NCBI GenBank assembly: GCA_937965795.1
Contig: CALCMD010000103.1
Coordinates: 1 to 64,000 of the forward strand
Source: an uncultured Lachnospiraceae bacterium
GTDB taxonomy: Bacteria > Bacillota > Clostridia > Lachnospirales > Lachnospiraceae
Length of the DNA stretch: 64,000 nt
Reading direction: 5' to 3'
Positions 8,905 to 18,000 of the stretch are shown here, piece by piece. Position 1 is the stretch's first letter. Each line of letters begins with the position of its first letter. A program made the position numbers and the translations under genes. The notes under the pieces are model-generated. The model was not told where the DNA came from, did no database searches, and saw only the letters and a program-made list of their open reading frames with translations.

Positions 8905-10197
8905 TTATGGATCTGCTTGAAACATTTTTTCCCGGTATTCGTCATACTTTCGGATAAATTCTTCCACGCTGCACGTTCCGTCGGCAAATCCGCTGATATC
9001 CTGATATACGTTCGAATCTGTATAAAGCACGTCCTTAGTAAACATCACGCAAGGCGTCTCTTTGCTTCTGTCCAGTATTTCTTTGGTCGCTTTCGTTGCC
9101 TGTACACTTCTTACATTCTGAAATGCAGACGTCACAAGATCTGTCCGGGCTTTGTAATAGCGTTCCAGATTCTCTTTTCTTGTCAAAAAGCGAAAAAGCT
9201 CTTTACATGCCTGAACATTCCTGCTGTTTTTATTAATGAACTTCGCAATCCCGCCGCCATTTGATACTGCTGTCTGGTTATCCAGAAGCGGCGCCGGAAA
9301 CATCCCCCACGCATCCCGGCTCCCATGCGCCTTCAGCTCCGCCGCATACGCAGAATACGTAAACAACATCACTGCCTTTCGCTCCGTCAAATACTGATAG
9401 CTTCCCTGAAACTCCTCATCCCTGCCGTCGCTGGTATAATACTTCTTCTCTGAGAAAAATTCCCGAATCTGTTCCAATCCTTCCCGAAAAGCAGCAATAT
9501 CTCCAAACTTATGCTGCGCCCCTGCATTCAGATACTCCGGCAGCTCCGGTATTTCCTGATACAGAGCAGGCGTCAATCCATAGACCCAGCTTTTGGTGCG
9601 CCATGAACTGTTAATCCCTTCATAGAACGGAACGGTTCCCAATTCACAGATTCTGTCACACAGAGAAAGAAAATCCTCCCAGGTGTCCGGAACTTCCAAT
9701 CCGTGTTCCTGAAAAAAAGTTTTGTTATAGAGAATTCCTTCGTAATCCTCGCCCCAGGTATTCAAACCGATCACTTTTCCCTCACAACGCACAGATTTCA
9801 ACGCCCATTCTTCCAGCTCATCCACCCATTCCTCTTCCGAAAGATCTACGGCAATTTCATGGATTCCTGTTTCTATCACTCCTGAACCGGCAGAGAACAT
9901 AAAAATATCCACGGCGTCACTCCCTCCGGACATGCACGTCCCCAAAAGAGTGGCATATCCGTTATCCGGCGTCAGCAAAAGCTTTACTTCTATTCCCGTC
10001 TCCTCTTCGAACTCCTGAAACAACTGTCTGTCAATCTCTTTGATCCAGTTCCGGGAGGCAAGAATGGTAATGGTGATCTCCTCCGGCCGCCGCGTCTCTA
10101 CAATCTGCGGTTCCCTCCTCCCGCATCCGGACAGCAATGCGATACCAAAACCAATAAAGGCTGCCAGAACAACCATTTTTGTACAAAATCTTCCCAT
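8905..10197 (-). CDS. Extracellular solute-binding lipoprotein (sugar ABC type)
   Basis: This is a family 1 substrate-binding protein of about 430 aa. I choose the start at 10197 since AGGGAAG precedes it and the next residues form a lipoprotein signal ending in LLSGCG; the upstream in-frame extension is AT-rich noise. The body shows the usual two-lobe binding protein pattern (for example EFEEETGIEVKLLL near the N terminus and the aromatic-rich NSSWRTKSWVYGLTP region), and substrates are probably oligosaccharides. No permease genes lie beside it, so either the permeases are elsewhere or the protein presents ligand to the adjacent YesM-like kinase. The substrate cannot be read from sequence. 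Confidence 0.92.
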   Translation of the reverse strand: MGRFCTKMVVLAAFIGFGIALLSGCGRREPQIVETRRPEEITITILASRNWIKEIDRQLFQEFEEETGIEVKLLLTPDNGYATLLGTCMSGGSDAVDIFMFSAGSGVIETGIHEIAVDLSEEEWVDELEEWALKSVRCEGKVIGLNTWGEDYEGILYNKTFFQEHGLEVPDTWEDFLSLCDRICELGTVPFYEGINSSWRTKSWVYGLTPALYQEIPELPEYLNAGAQHKFGDIAAFREGLEQIREFFSEKKYYTSDGRDEEFQGSYQYLTERKAVMLFTYSAYAAELKAHGSRDAWGMFPAPLLDNQTAVSNGGGIAKFINKNSRNVQACKELFRFLTRKENLERYYKARTDLVTSAFQNVRSVQATKATKEILDRSKETPCVMFTKDVLYTDSNVYQDISGFADGTCSVEEFIRKYDEYREKMFQADP

Positions 10198-10263
10198 ATT
10201 TCTTCCCTTTGTCTTTAAGTTTTTAGCTTTTTTGTAACATATAAATAGAACACTTGGTTCAAA

Positions 10264-10352
10264 TACTATTTTATCAAAAAGGAAAATGAAAAACAATTAA
10301 TTTTTATCTGTACTATTAAAATTTTTACTATCTTTATCAATTTTTTTACTAT
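10264..10352 (-). promoter_or_regulatory. Repeated ATAGTA motifs upstream of the solute-binding protein gene
   Basis: Four copies of TACTAT (ATAGTA on the minus strand) start at 10264, 10311, 10326 and 10347, three of them within 42 bp with spacings of 15 and 21 bp and each near a TTATC motif. The region is very AT-rich. Directly repeated sites about two helical turns apart upstream of a binding protein gene are what AraC-type regulators such as the nearby YesN-like protein use; this is inference. Confidence 0.35.
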
Positions 10353-10360
10353 TAACAGAC

Positions 10361-10410
10361 AAAAAAGCAGGAGCACAGCAATGACAAAAATCAAAAGCTG
10401 TAGCTCCTGC
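10361..10410 (-). terminator. Terminator after the cadherin-like membrane protein gene
   Basis: On the minus strand GCAGGAGC plus ACAGC pairs with GCTGT plus GCTCCTGC around an A/T-rich loop, and the stem is followed by TTTTTT. It starts 12 nt after the stop codon and ends the purEMND-linked transcript. Confidence 0.88.
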
Positions 10411-10421
10411 ATCCTATCTTT

Positions 10422-11405
10422 TTAAAGTTCTACCATGGTAACATCCACATCGGACGCCTCCGGCTTATCCTCCGGCTGCATCTGTCCCGGCTGTGTTTCC
10501 TGAGTCGTCTGTGCTGCCGGTTCTTCCGTAATCGGCAGGTTTGGCGGCACATCCTCCGGCTGCATTCCCTGATATCCGCCTGCGGACGCTCTTGCGCCAA
10601 AGGTCTCTTCCACATCCGGCGCATTCTGCTGAATCGGCGTATAAGCAGGCATCTGGTCAGCACCCGGCGCTGCATTTGTTTTCTGCTGCTCAGGCGCATA
10701 ATAATTATCCGTTGCCATCATCCGCTCTTTTCTCGCAAATTCATTCGTCTGATAAGAAAGCTGTTCCTCCGCATCTTTCAAATCATCTTTCAGATCGCGG
10801 TTTTTTAAAATCAGGTTAATGATAAATGCCAGCAGAATGACTGCCAGTATAATCAGTCCATAAACAATTTTCAGCATCAGATCGGAATCGGATTTTAATT
10901 TCGCCACCTGATCCTGTAAAGCATTCGTAGCAACTGGCGCTTCCGTCTCCGCCTGTGTCTGCGGCTCCGTCTGAACGCTCGTCTCTGTCTGCGCTTCTGT
11001 CGCCGGTTCCGTCACAGCTTCCGTTTCCGGCGCTTCCGTCTCCACAGGCGCCTCGCCCGACTGGGACACATGCAGCGTGTAAGTCATGGGGACGCCGCTC
11101 TCTGACATCGTATTGATCAAAACCGTCGCCTTCCCGTCCTCCAGAACCGTTCCTGTGATCGACGTAATGCTGGCATTTGCATCGGACGTGACCGGCTCCA
11201 ACAAAAGTTCTGTCGTTCCGGGGTCCACTGTGACGTCGTACTCCCAGATATCATACTGAAAATCCCTCGACAGCCTGCCATTGTGTATATTCAGTGAGGA
11301 CAGCGAATTGTCATCCGAAGCTGCCAGGACTGACATACTGCTGGCAAAGACTAATAACGCCAGAGCAATCAGGCCGACTTTCCAGTGTTTCTTCCGTATT
11401 TTCAT
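10422..11405 (-). CDS. Membrane-anchored protein with cadherin-like domain
   Basis: The 327 residues comprise a signal peptide (1-29), one cadherin-like beta-sandwich domain (about 33-115; SLSSLNIHNGRLSRDFQYDI is the family's opening motif), a Thr/Glu/Pro-rich stalk (118-165) built from repeats of TE(A/P), a transmembrane helix (about 178-202, IVYGLIILAVILLAFIINLIL), and a cytoplasmic tail with a short coiled coil then a Pro/Gln-rich disordered end. The layout suggests a surface domain on a flexible stalk. It starts 26 nt after purD, so it probably shares that transcript, with a strong terminator behind it. I do not recognise a specific function. Confidence 0.85.
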   Translation of the reverse strand: MKIRKKHWKVGLIALALLVFASSMSVLAASDDNSLSSLNIHNGRLSRDFQYDIWEYDVTVDPGTTELLLEPVTSDANASITSITGTVLEDGKATVLINTMSESGVPMTYTLHVSQSGEAPVETEAPETEAVTEPATEAQTETSVQTEPQTQAETEAPVATNALQDQVAKLKSDSDLMLKIVYGLIILAVILLAFIINLILKNRDLKDDLKDAEEQLSYQTNEFARKERMMATDNYYAPEQQKTNAAPGADQMPAYTPIQQNAPDVEETFGARASAGGYQGMQPEDVPPNLPITEEPAAQTTQETQPGQMQPEDKPEASDVDVTMVEL

Positions 11406-11431
11406 AATCTACCTCTTTTCTGACTGATGAT

Positions 11432-12703
11432 TCAGGCCTCATCAATCGCTTTTCCGATATCATGGCGATAATATTTGTTCTCGAATTCTACCAGGTTAAT
11501 CGCCTCATACGCATTCGCCCTTGCCTCTTTTAAGTCTTTTCCCTTCGCTGTCACTCCAAGCACACGGCCTCCATTTGTCACGACGCCTTCCTCCGCTTTC
11601 TTTGTCCCCGCATGGAAAACATAATATCCCTCTTTGTCTTTGAACTTCTCCAGCCCTTTTATCACAAAACCCTTCTCATATTTTACCGGATAGCCCTCGG
11701 ATGCCAATACCACGCAGACTGCGGCGTTATCCTCGAATTGCAGATCAATCTGATCCAAAGTTCCGTCAATACACGCTTCGAATACCTCCACAATATCGTT
11801 CTTCATTCGCGGAAGAACGACCTGCGCTTCCGGATCGCCAAACCGCGCATTATATTCCAGCACTCTCGGTCCGTTCTCCGTCAGCATCAGGCCGAAGAAA
11901 ATGATTCCCTTAAACTCTCTGCCCTCCGCTGCCATAGCATCTACGGTTGCCTGATAAATATATTTGTTGCAGAAATCATCTACTTCCTTCGTGTAAAACG
12001 GACTTGGTGAAAAGGTTCCCATACCGCCCGTATTCAGTCCGGTGTCTCCATCTCCGGCACGCTTATGATCCTGTGCGCTGGTCATGGTCTTAATGATTTT
12101 TCCATCCACATACGAGAGCACCGAAACCTCGCGTCCTGTCATAAACTCTTCGATAACCATACGGTTTCCGGCTGTTCCGAATTTCTTATCCATCATGATA
12201 CTCCGGACGCCCTCTTTCGCCTCTTCCAGCGTATTACAGATCAGCACTCCCTTGCCGAGCGCCAGTCCGTCCGCTTTCAGTACGATCGGGAATTTGGCCG
12301 TCTCCAGATAAGCAAGCGCCTCCTTTGCATTGTCAAAATTTTCATATGCCGCTGTGGGGATGTTATACTTTTTCATCAGGTCTTTGGAGAATGCCTTAGA
12401 GCCTTCCAGAATGGCCGCATTCTTCCTCGGTCCGAATACACGCAGCCCTTCTGCCTCAAAAGCGTCCACCACGCCGCCGACCAGCGGGTCGTCCATACCG
12501 ATGACCGTCAAATCAATTTCCTTTTCCTTTGCAAAGGCCACCAGCTTATCAAACTCCATCGCCCCAATGGGTACGCATTCTGCATATTCTTCGATTCCTG
12601 CATTGCCCGGCGCACAGTAAATCTGATCTACTTTTTTGCTCTGTGCCACTTTCCATGCAATCGCATGTTCTCTTCCACCGCTTCCTACGATTAATACTTT
12701 CAT
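11432..12703 (-). CDS. purD: Phosphoribosylamine-glycine ligase PurD
   Basis: PurD joins glycine to 5-phosphoribosylamine with ATP, giving GAR, the second step of de novo purine synthesis. The protein (423 aa) has the N-terminal KVLIVGSGGREHAI motif, the central ATP-grasp domain with ADGLALGKGV, and the NARFGDPE(A/T)Q motif near residue 290, all typical. The start at 12703 is chosen for the GAGGGGG box 7 to 8 nt upstream and the family's MKVL opening; an upstream in-frame ATG adds six unlikely residues. The start follows the purN stop by 4 nt, so translation is coupled. Confidence 0.97.
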   Translation of the reverse strand: MKVLIVGSGGREHAIAWKVAQSKKVDQIYCAPGNAGIEEYAECVPIGAMEFDKLVAFAKEKEIDLTVIGMDDPLVGGVVDAFEAEGLRVFGPRKNAAILEGSKAFSKDLMKKYNIPTAAYENFDNAKEALAYLETAKFPIVLKADGLALGKGVLICNTLEEAKEGVRSIMMDKKFGTAGNRMVIEEFMTGREVSVLSYVDGKIIKTMTSAQDHKRAGDGDTGLNTGGMGTFSPSPFYTKEVDDFCNKYIYQATVDAMAAEGREFKGIIFFGLMLTENGPRVLEYNARFGDPEAQVVLPRMKNDIVEVFEACIDGTLDQIDLQFEDNAAVCVVLASEGYPVKYEKGFVIKGLEKFKDKEGYYVFHAGTKKAEEGVVTNGGRVLGVTAKGKDLKEARANAYEAINLVEFENKYYRHDIGKAIDEA

Positions 12704-12707
12704 CTTC

Positions 12708-13340
12708 TTATGCCCCCTCAATCACTACGTGATTCTCTTCGTCTACATGAATTTTGCCGTTTGCAATGAGATTGATCGCCTCCGGCATGATCTTCCACTC
12801 TGCTTCTTCCATCACGCGCTGCTGAAGCGCCTTCGGGGTATCGCCCTGGCGCACTTCCACCGCTTTCTGCAAAATGATCGGCCCGGTATCGGTTCCTTTA
12901 TCCACGAAATGAACCGTAGCGCCCGTGACTTTCGCACCACGCTCCAGTACGCCCTCATGAACTTTCAGTCCATAATACCCCGTCCCGCAGAAAGCCGGAA
13001 TGAGCGACGGATGGATGTTGATGATCCTGTTCGGATATGCGTTTACCATAATTTCAGGAATTACCACAAGACACCCTGCAAGCACAATCAAATCCGCTTC
13101 ATAAGACTGGATTTTCGCCAGAAGCGCCTCGTTAAAGGCATCCCTTGTCTCATAATCCTTCGGTGAGATGCACACGGCAGGGATTCCATTTTTCTTTGCA
13201 CGTTCCAGTGCGAAAGCATTTCTATTATTACTGATAACCACAGAAATTTCGGCATTCGTAATCCTGCCGTCTGCCATACTGTCTATGATTGCCTGGAGGT
13301 TTGTTCCTCCTCCGGAGACAAGAACCGCTAACTTCAGCAT
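12708..13340 (-). CDS. purN: Phosphoribosylglycinamide formyltransferase PurN
   Basis: PurN transfers a formyl group from 10-formyl-THF to GAR. The 210-residue protein opens with KLAVLVSGGGTNLQAI, contains the folate-site sequence (NIHPSLIPAF) with the catalytic Asn-His pair near residues 105-107, and the essential Asp in VDKGTDTGPII. Its start overlaps the purM stop by 7 nt and an AAGGAG box lies upstream. It is the third gene of the purE-M-N-D unit. Confidence 0.96.
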   Translation of the reverse strand: MLKLAVLVSGGGTNLQAIIDSMADGRITNAEISVVISNNRNAFALERAKKNGIPAVCISPKDYETRDAFNEALLAKIQSYEADLIVLAGCLVVIPEIMVNAYPNRIINIHPSLIPAFCGTGYYGLKVHEGVLERGAKVTGATVHFVDKGTDTGPIILQKAVEVRQGDTPKALQQRVMEEAEWKIMPEAINLIANGKIHVDEENHVVIEGA

Positions 13341-14359
13341 AAGGTAACTCCTTTTTCGCCTTCCTCGGCCTGTCCGATGATATAAGGCGTTTCTCCTGCT
13401 GCCCGAATCGCCTCCATCGCCTTTTCCACATCCGCCGGATCAAGCGCCAGAACCATTCCGATTCCCATATTGTAGGTATTGTACATCATCTCTTCCGCCA
13501 CGTCTCCCTCTTTCGCCATCATGCGGAAAATAGCAGGAACCTCGTAGCTGTCTTTTTTAATCACCGCGCGGACGCCCTCCGGAAGCATTCTCGGAATGTT
13601 CTCATAGAAGCCGCCGCCTGTCACATGGCTGCATCCTTTGATGCGGACGCCCGCTTCTTTTACGCTTCTGAGCGCTTTTACATAGATTTTGGTCGGCGCC
13701 AGAAGCGCCTCGCCAAGCGTCTTTCCCAGTTCTTCATGGTACGTGCTCAGCGTCTCCTGATCCATCTTGAAGATTTTTCTTACCAGGGAGAATCCGTTGC
13801 TGTGTACCCCGGAGGAAGCGATTCCCACCAGTGTATCGCCTGCTTTGATGTCCTTTCCGGTAATCAGGTCTTTCTCATCGACCACGCCCACTGCAAAGCC
13901 CGCGAGATCGTACTCGTCCTCCGGATAAAAGCCCGGCATCTCCGCCGTCTCTCCGCCGATCAGCGCCGCATTTGACTGTGCGCATCCGTCGGCCACGCCG
14001 CTTACGATCGTTGCGATCTTCTCCGGAACATTTTTCCCACATGCGATATAATCCAGAAAGAATAACGGTTCTCCTCCCGCACATGCAATGTCGTTTACGC
14101 ACATAGCCACGCAGTCGATTCCCACCGTATCATGCTTATCCATGAGAAACGCCAGTTTCAGCTTCGTACCGACGCCGTCCGTGCCGGATACCAGCGTCGG
14201 CTTTTCCATCTTTTTAAATGCTTCCATTGAAAATGCACCGGAAAATCCGCCGATGTTTGTCAGCACTTCCGGTCTCATGGTCTTTTTGATATGCTCTTTC
14301 ATCAGTTCTACTGATTTATATCCTGCTTCAATATCCACGCCTGCGTTCTTATAGTCCAT
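13334..14359 (-). CDS. purM: Phosphoribosylformylglycinamidine cyclo-ligase PurM
   Basis: PurM closes the imidazole ring, turning FGAM into AIR with ATP. The protein (341 aa) has the expected family motifs: DYKNAGVDIEAGYKSVE at the N terminus, GGFSGAF, VSGTDGVGTKLKLA in the ATP site, GGETAEMPGFY around residue 140 and a glycine-rich GCSHVTGGGFYENIPR segment near 240. GAGGAG lies 8 nt before the ATG. It sits 32 nt after purE and overlaps purN. Confidence 0.97.
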   Translation of the reverse strand: MDYKNAGVDIEAGYKSVELMKEHIKKTMRPEVLTNIGGFSGAFSMEAFKKMEKPTLVSGTDGVGTKLKLAFLMDKHDTVGIDCVAMCVNDIACAGGEPLFFLDYIACGKNVPEKIATIVSGVADGCAQSNAALIGGETAEMPGFYPEDEYDLAGFAVGVVDEKDLITGKDIKAGDTLVGIASSGVHSNGFSLVRKIFKMDQETLSTYHEELGKTLGEALLAPTKIYVKALRSVKEAGVRIKGCSHVTGGGFYENIPRMLPEGVRAVIKKDSYEVPAIFRMMAKEGDVAEEMMYNTYNMGIGMVLALDPADVEKAMEAIRAAGETPYIIGQAEEGEKGVTLC

Positions 14360-14391
14360 AGTTTTTCTCCTCTTTCGCCTTTCTCGTTCCT

Positions 14392-14904
14392 CTATTTCTG
14401 CTTTAAATACTCTTTGTATCCGATTTTCTGAAGTTTCTCATCTTTTGCCACGACCTGCTCCTTTAAATCGGCGGAATATTTTTTCAGTCTTTCCAGCAAT
14501 TCCGCATCGGAGGTTGCCAGAATCTTCGCCGCGAGAATTCCGGCATTGGCGCCGCCGTTAATCGCCACGGTAGCTACCGGGATGCCGGAAGGCATCTGGA
14601 CGATCGAGTAAAGAGAATCTCTTCCGCCCAGCGAGGTGGTGTGCATCGGGATACCAATAACCGGCATCGGGAAAATCGCCGCACACATGCCCGGCAGATG
14701 CGCCGCCATGCCCGCGCCTGCGATGATGACCTGAAAGCCTTTTTCCTCCGCTGTCTTTGCATACTCAAAAAATACATCCGGCTCTCTGTGCGCTGAGATA
14801 ATCGTCATCTCATAATCCACGCCAAGCTGCTCCAGGATGTCTGCTGCCTTTGCCATAACCGGCATATCTGAATCACTGCCCATTACAATTCCTACTTTTG
14901 CCAT
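14392..14904 (-). CDS. purE: 5-(carboxyamino)imidazole ribonucleotide mutase PurE (class I)
   Basis: Class I PurE moves the carboxyl group of N5-CAIR to give CAIR. The 170-residue protein shows GSDSDMPVM near the N terminus, the active-site SAHREPD motif, and IAGAGMAAHLPG. The start at 14904 has GAAGGAG upstream and matches the family; the ORF to 14940 adds 12 unlikely residues. Class I enzymes need PurK for the partner step, and no purK is seen in the window. It is the first gene of the purE-M-N-D unit and has a strong promoter. Confidence 0.96.
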   Translation of the reverse strand: MAKVGIVMGSDSDMPVMAKAADILEQLGVDYEMTIISAHREPDVFFEYAKTAEEKGFQVIIAGAGMAAHLPGMCAAIFPMPVIGIPMHTTSLGGRDSLYSIVQMPSGIPVATVAINGGANAGILAAKILATSDAELLERLKKYSADLKEQVVAKDEKLQKIGYKEYLKQK

Positions 14905-14962
14905 GTTTTTATTCTCCTTCTGTATATGATAGGGATCCATAAAAATTCTTTCCTAGTTTCTT

Positions 14963-14991
14963 ATTCTACTAATTCCGCAGGGAATTGTCAA
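14963..14991 (-). promoter_or_regulatory. purE promoter with internal palindrome
   Basis: On the minus strand TTGACA (14986-14991), 17 nt, TAGAAT (14963-14968). The spacer holds the perfect inverted repeat AATTCC-GCAG-GGAATT (14971-14986), which would place a repressor between the -35 and -10 boxes. It does not look like a Bacillus PurBox. Confidence 0.7.
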
Positions 14992-15037
14992 CGAAAAGGG
15001 AATTTCGTTCTGCATCTTTTACATTTCCATCAATACG

Positions 15038-15083
15038 CTGCCCCCTGACCCGGCCTGCTTACAGTATCCGAATCAGGGGGCAG
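15038..15083 (-). terminator. Stem-loop after the giant surface protein gene
   Basis: An 11-bp perfect stem (CTGCCCCCTGA at 15038-15048, TCAGGGGGCAG at 15073-15083) begins 13 nt after the stop codon. It lacks a clear T run, so it may be a terminator or an mRNA 3'-end stabiliser. Confidence 0.6.
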
Positions 15084-15095
15084 CCATTGTGACTG

Positions 15096-18000
15096 TTACT
15101 TTTTAATCGTTACTCTTTTTCCCTGTCCTCTTTTTTTCAAAATTTTCCGATAGGCTTTCAGCTTCGTTTTCGGCACCTGAATCTTCGCTCTCGCATGTAT
15201 ACCCCTGAAAGCATTTTTGCCGACCTTTTTCAGAACTTTTGACTTTATCGTCAGCTTTCTCAGAGATTTGCATCCGTAGAAAGCTTTTTGCCCGATCGTC
15301 TTTACCTTTTTTCCAACCGTCACACGCTTCAGCTTTTTATTTCCTTGAAACGCTGACTTGCCAATGCCTGTGACAGCGAATGCCTTTCCCTCTGCCATGA
15401 CGGAATCCGGAACGGTCACGCTGGTCTTTTTCTTTGCGCACCCTATGTATTCCGCTTCGCAGGGTGAAAGACTGATAATCCGGCAGATCGCCGCAGTCCG
15501 GCTGTCCGTGATGATACTTCCTATCTTCAACTGACTTTTAGGCTGTTTCCCATCCGGCAAAGCAGGTTGTTCCGTCTGCTTCCCGTCCGGATTCTGCGGT
15601 TCATTCTGATCAGGATTTTCAGGCTGTGTCTGATCCGGCTCCTTTACATGAATGGTACAGAAAGCGCTTACCTCGCTTCCGTCCGCACTTTCTGCCAGAA
15701 TCACAGTCGTTCCGGCGGACACACCCGTAACCGTTCCTGCCTGTACTGACGCAATATCCGGATCTTCTGATTTCCAGAAAACTGTCTGATCCTCCGCATT
15801 CTCCGGCAGGACAGACGCAGTCAGCTCTAACATCTCTCCGATGTTCAGCGTATACTCACTTTCACTCAATAAAATGCTCTCAACTTTCACCGCCGGAATC
15901 CGGTTAAAAGACGCCTCAATCGTATGTCTCTCTGACACTTCTTCAAACGTATACTCTGTAACGCTTCCCACGCTCCTGCCGTCTACCTGCACATCGCCAA
16001 TGGTGTACCCTTCTTCCGGCTGGATTGAAAATGTCTGGCTTTCGCTCTGCCGTACAAAGACTTCTCCTTCCGGCGTGATGCTTCCCCCCACGTCCGCCGA
16101 CGCAGTAATCCGGTATTCCAATGTCGCTTCCTGATTCCAGAGCGCAGTAAATTCCACGTCCCGGTAAGGCATCCGGTAACTCTCGCCCTCCTTCCAGGTA
16201 TTCTCCCCGTCGCTCCATCCGGCGAAAAACAGCCCTTCTTTCCGGTAGGTATTTTTCGGCAGAGTAATCAGGGCTCCCGCTTCCTGAGTCAGCGCTTCCG
16301 GGCTCTCCCCCTCTGTATTTTCCCCGCCCAAAAAGACTGCCGTATATTTCTGATTCTCTCCCTGGAGCACCGTCACCTGACAGAGCGCCGTCCGGTTTCC
16401 GTCCTCGCTGCGGACAGTCACCAATGCCGTACCCACCGAAACGCCCCGTACGGCGCCGTCCGGGTCCACCGTCGCCACTTCGCTGTCAGAAGTCTCCCAG
16501 GTAACTTTCTTATTTGCAGCATTTGCCGGAAGAACAGATGCCGACAGAAGCCGGGACTCTCCCATCCGGATACGGATATTCGTCTCCTCCAGACACACGC
16601 CTGCCACTGCCTCCCCCTCGGATACCCAAATCCGGCAGGAAGCCTCTTTCTCTTCTATCCGCGCCGTCACGGTCGCTGTTCCCGCAGCAGCCGCAGTAAG
16701 TTTTCCATCCTCTACCCGGACAACATTTTCATCGCTGCTCTGCCAGATGATGGTTTTCTCCTCTATTCCTGCCTCACGGAAACAGCTAATCTCCAAAGTT
16801 TCTGTATCGCCCGGATTCATGCGCAGCTCCTGCTTATTCAGCACAAACGGCACGTCGGCGGCCGACTGTACCAGATACTGCTCTGCGTTATTCGCATAAT
16901 TCAGCTCTTCCGCCTGTGATTCCGCAGCGGCGTACAGCACATTTCCACTGACATCGGGGTGCATCCGCAGATAAATCTCCGGAATCAGAAATTCAAACTC
17001 CGCGCTGCTCTGTCCAGCTACTGTTCCCAGCTCTGCACGTCCGATCACGTCTTCCTCTTTTCCAGAATCGTATACCGTTACCACCGTCTCCGGCGCATCC
17101 TCATAGCCAGTATTTTGAACCTGCCCTTTCAGGCTGACCCCGGAATCGCTGCTGCTCAGATGCAGGCCGGAAACTTTCAGATCGGCATAACCGATTTCGG
17201 TCTCTGCTCTGTTATCCTCAAGCCTTGTCTCATTTTCCGCATAAGCATTCAGGAAAATCCTGTGTCTGGAAAGCTCTGCCGGAAGCTGATACAGATAGCT
17301 GAAATCTGCCGTTTCCCCCGGCGCCAGTTCACAGGCCAGCACGCCGCTCTGTATCTTTTCCCCTGCTTCATCCAGAATTTCCACCTGAATCTCCGAGACC
17401 GGATTCATTCCATTGTTGGTCACGGTAAACTGCAAAGGCAGGATGCCGCCCGAGCTGACCATAGACTCCTCATAGGAAACGCCGCTCACCGTCAGATCTT
17501 CCCTTTCCCCGAAATCCATAACATACAGAGAAGCCGCCCCGTAGATACTCTCCGCTTCCTCCTGGATTTCCACAAAGTTTACTGCCGCCGACAGCTTTCC
17601 TGCCTCATTCATGACGACAGAATAATCCCGGATATATTTCCCTTCATCCGTCAGTGGAATTCCCTCCGACCATTTTCCTGCTTCTTTGTCAAACAAATAT
17701 GCCCGCAGCTCACTCCGGAAGCCGTCATAAGCCGTGGTAACGACTGCTTTTGACGTACCGTTGTCCAGCACGGTAAAGTCGCCCATCTCCCCGGAAAACA
17801 GTTCCTCCCGGAAGCGCGCCGCGACATCATATGCCGTCAGCCCTTCCTCCGAGCTGAAATACAGAACCCCGTTTTCCAGCTCCGCATGGCTGCCTTCAAA
17901 CTGTTTCGTCCTGCCTCCCTGCACCAGAGAAATCGAAGATGCCTCCTCCTCTCCCGCCTCATATATCAGAGTCAGTTCCCCATCGATATAGGCAAGGTTC

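Noticed and set aside
16959..17753. Plus-strand open frame of 264 codons in the surface protein gene
   Set aside because: It is an antisense shadow of the giant protein, which has good domain support.
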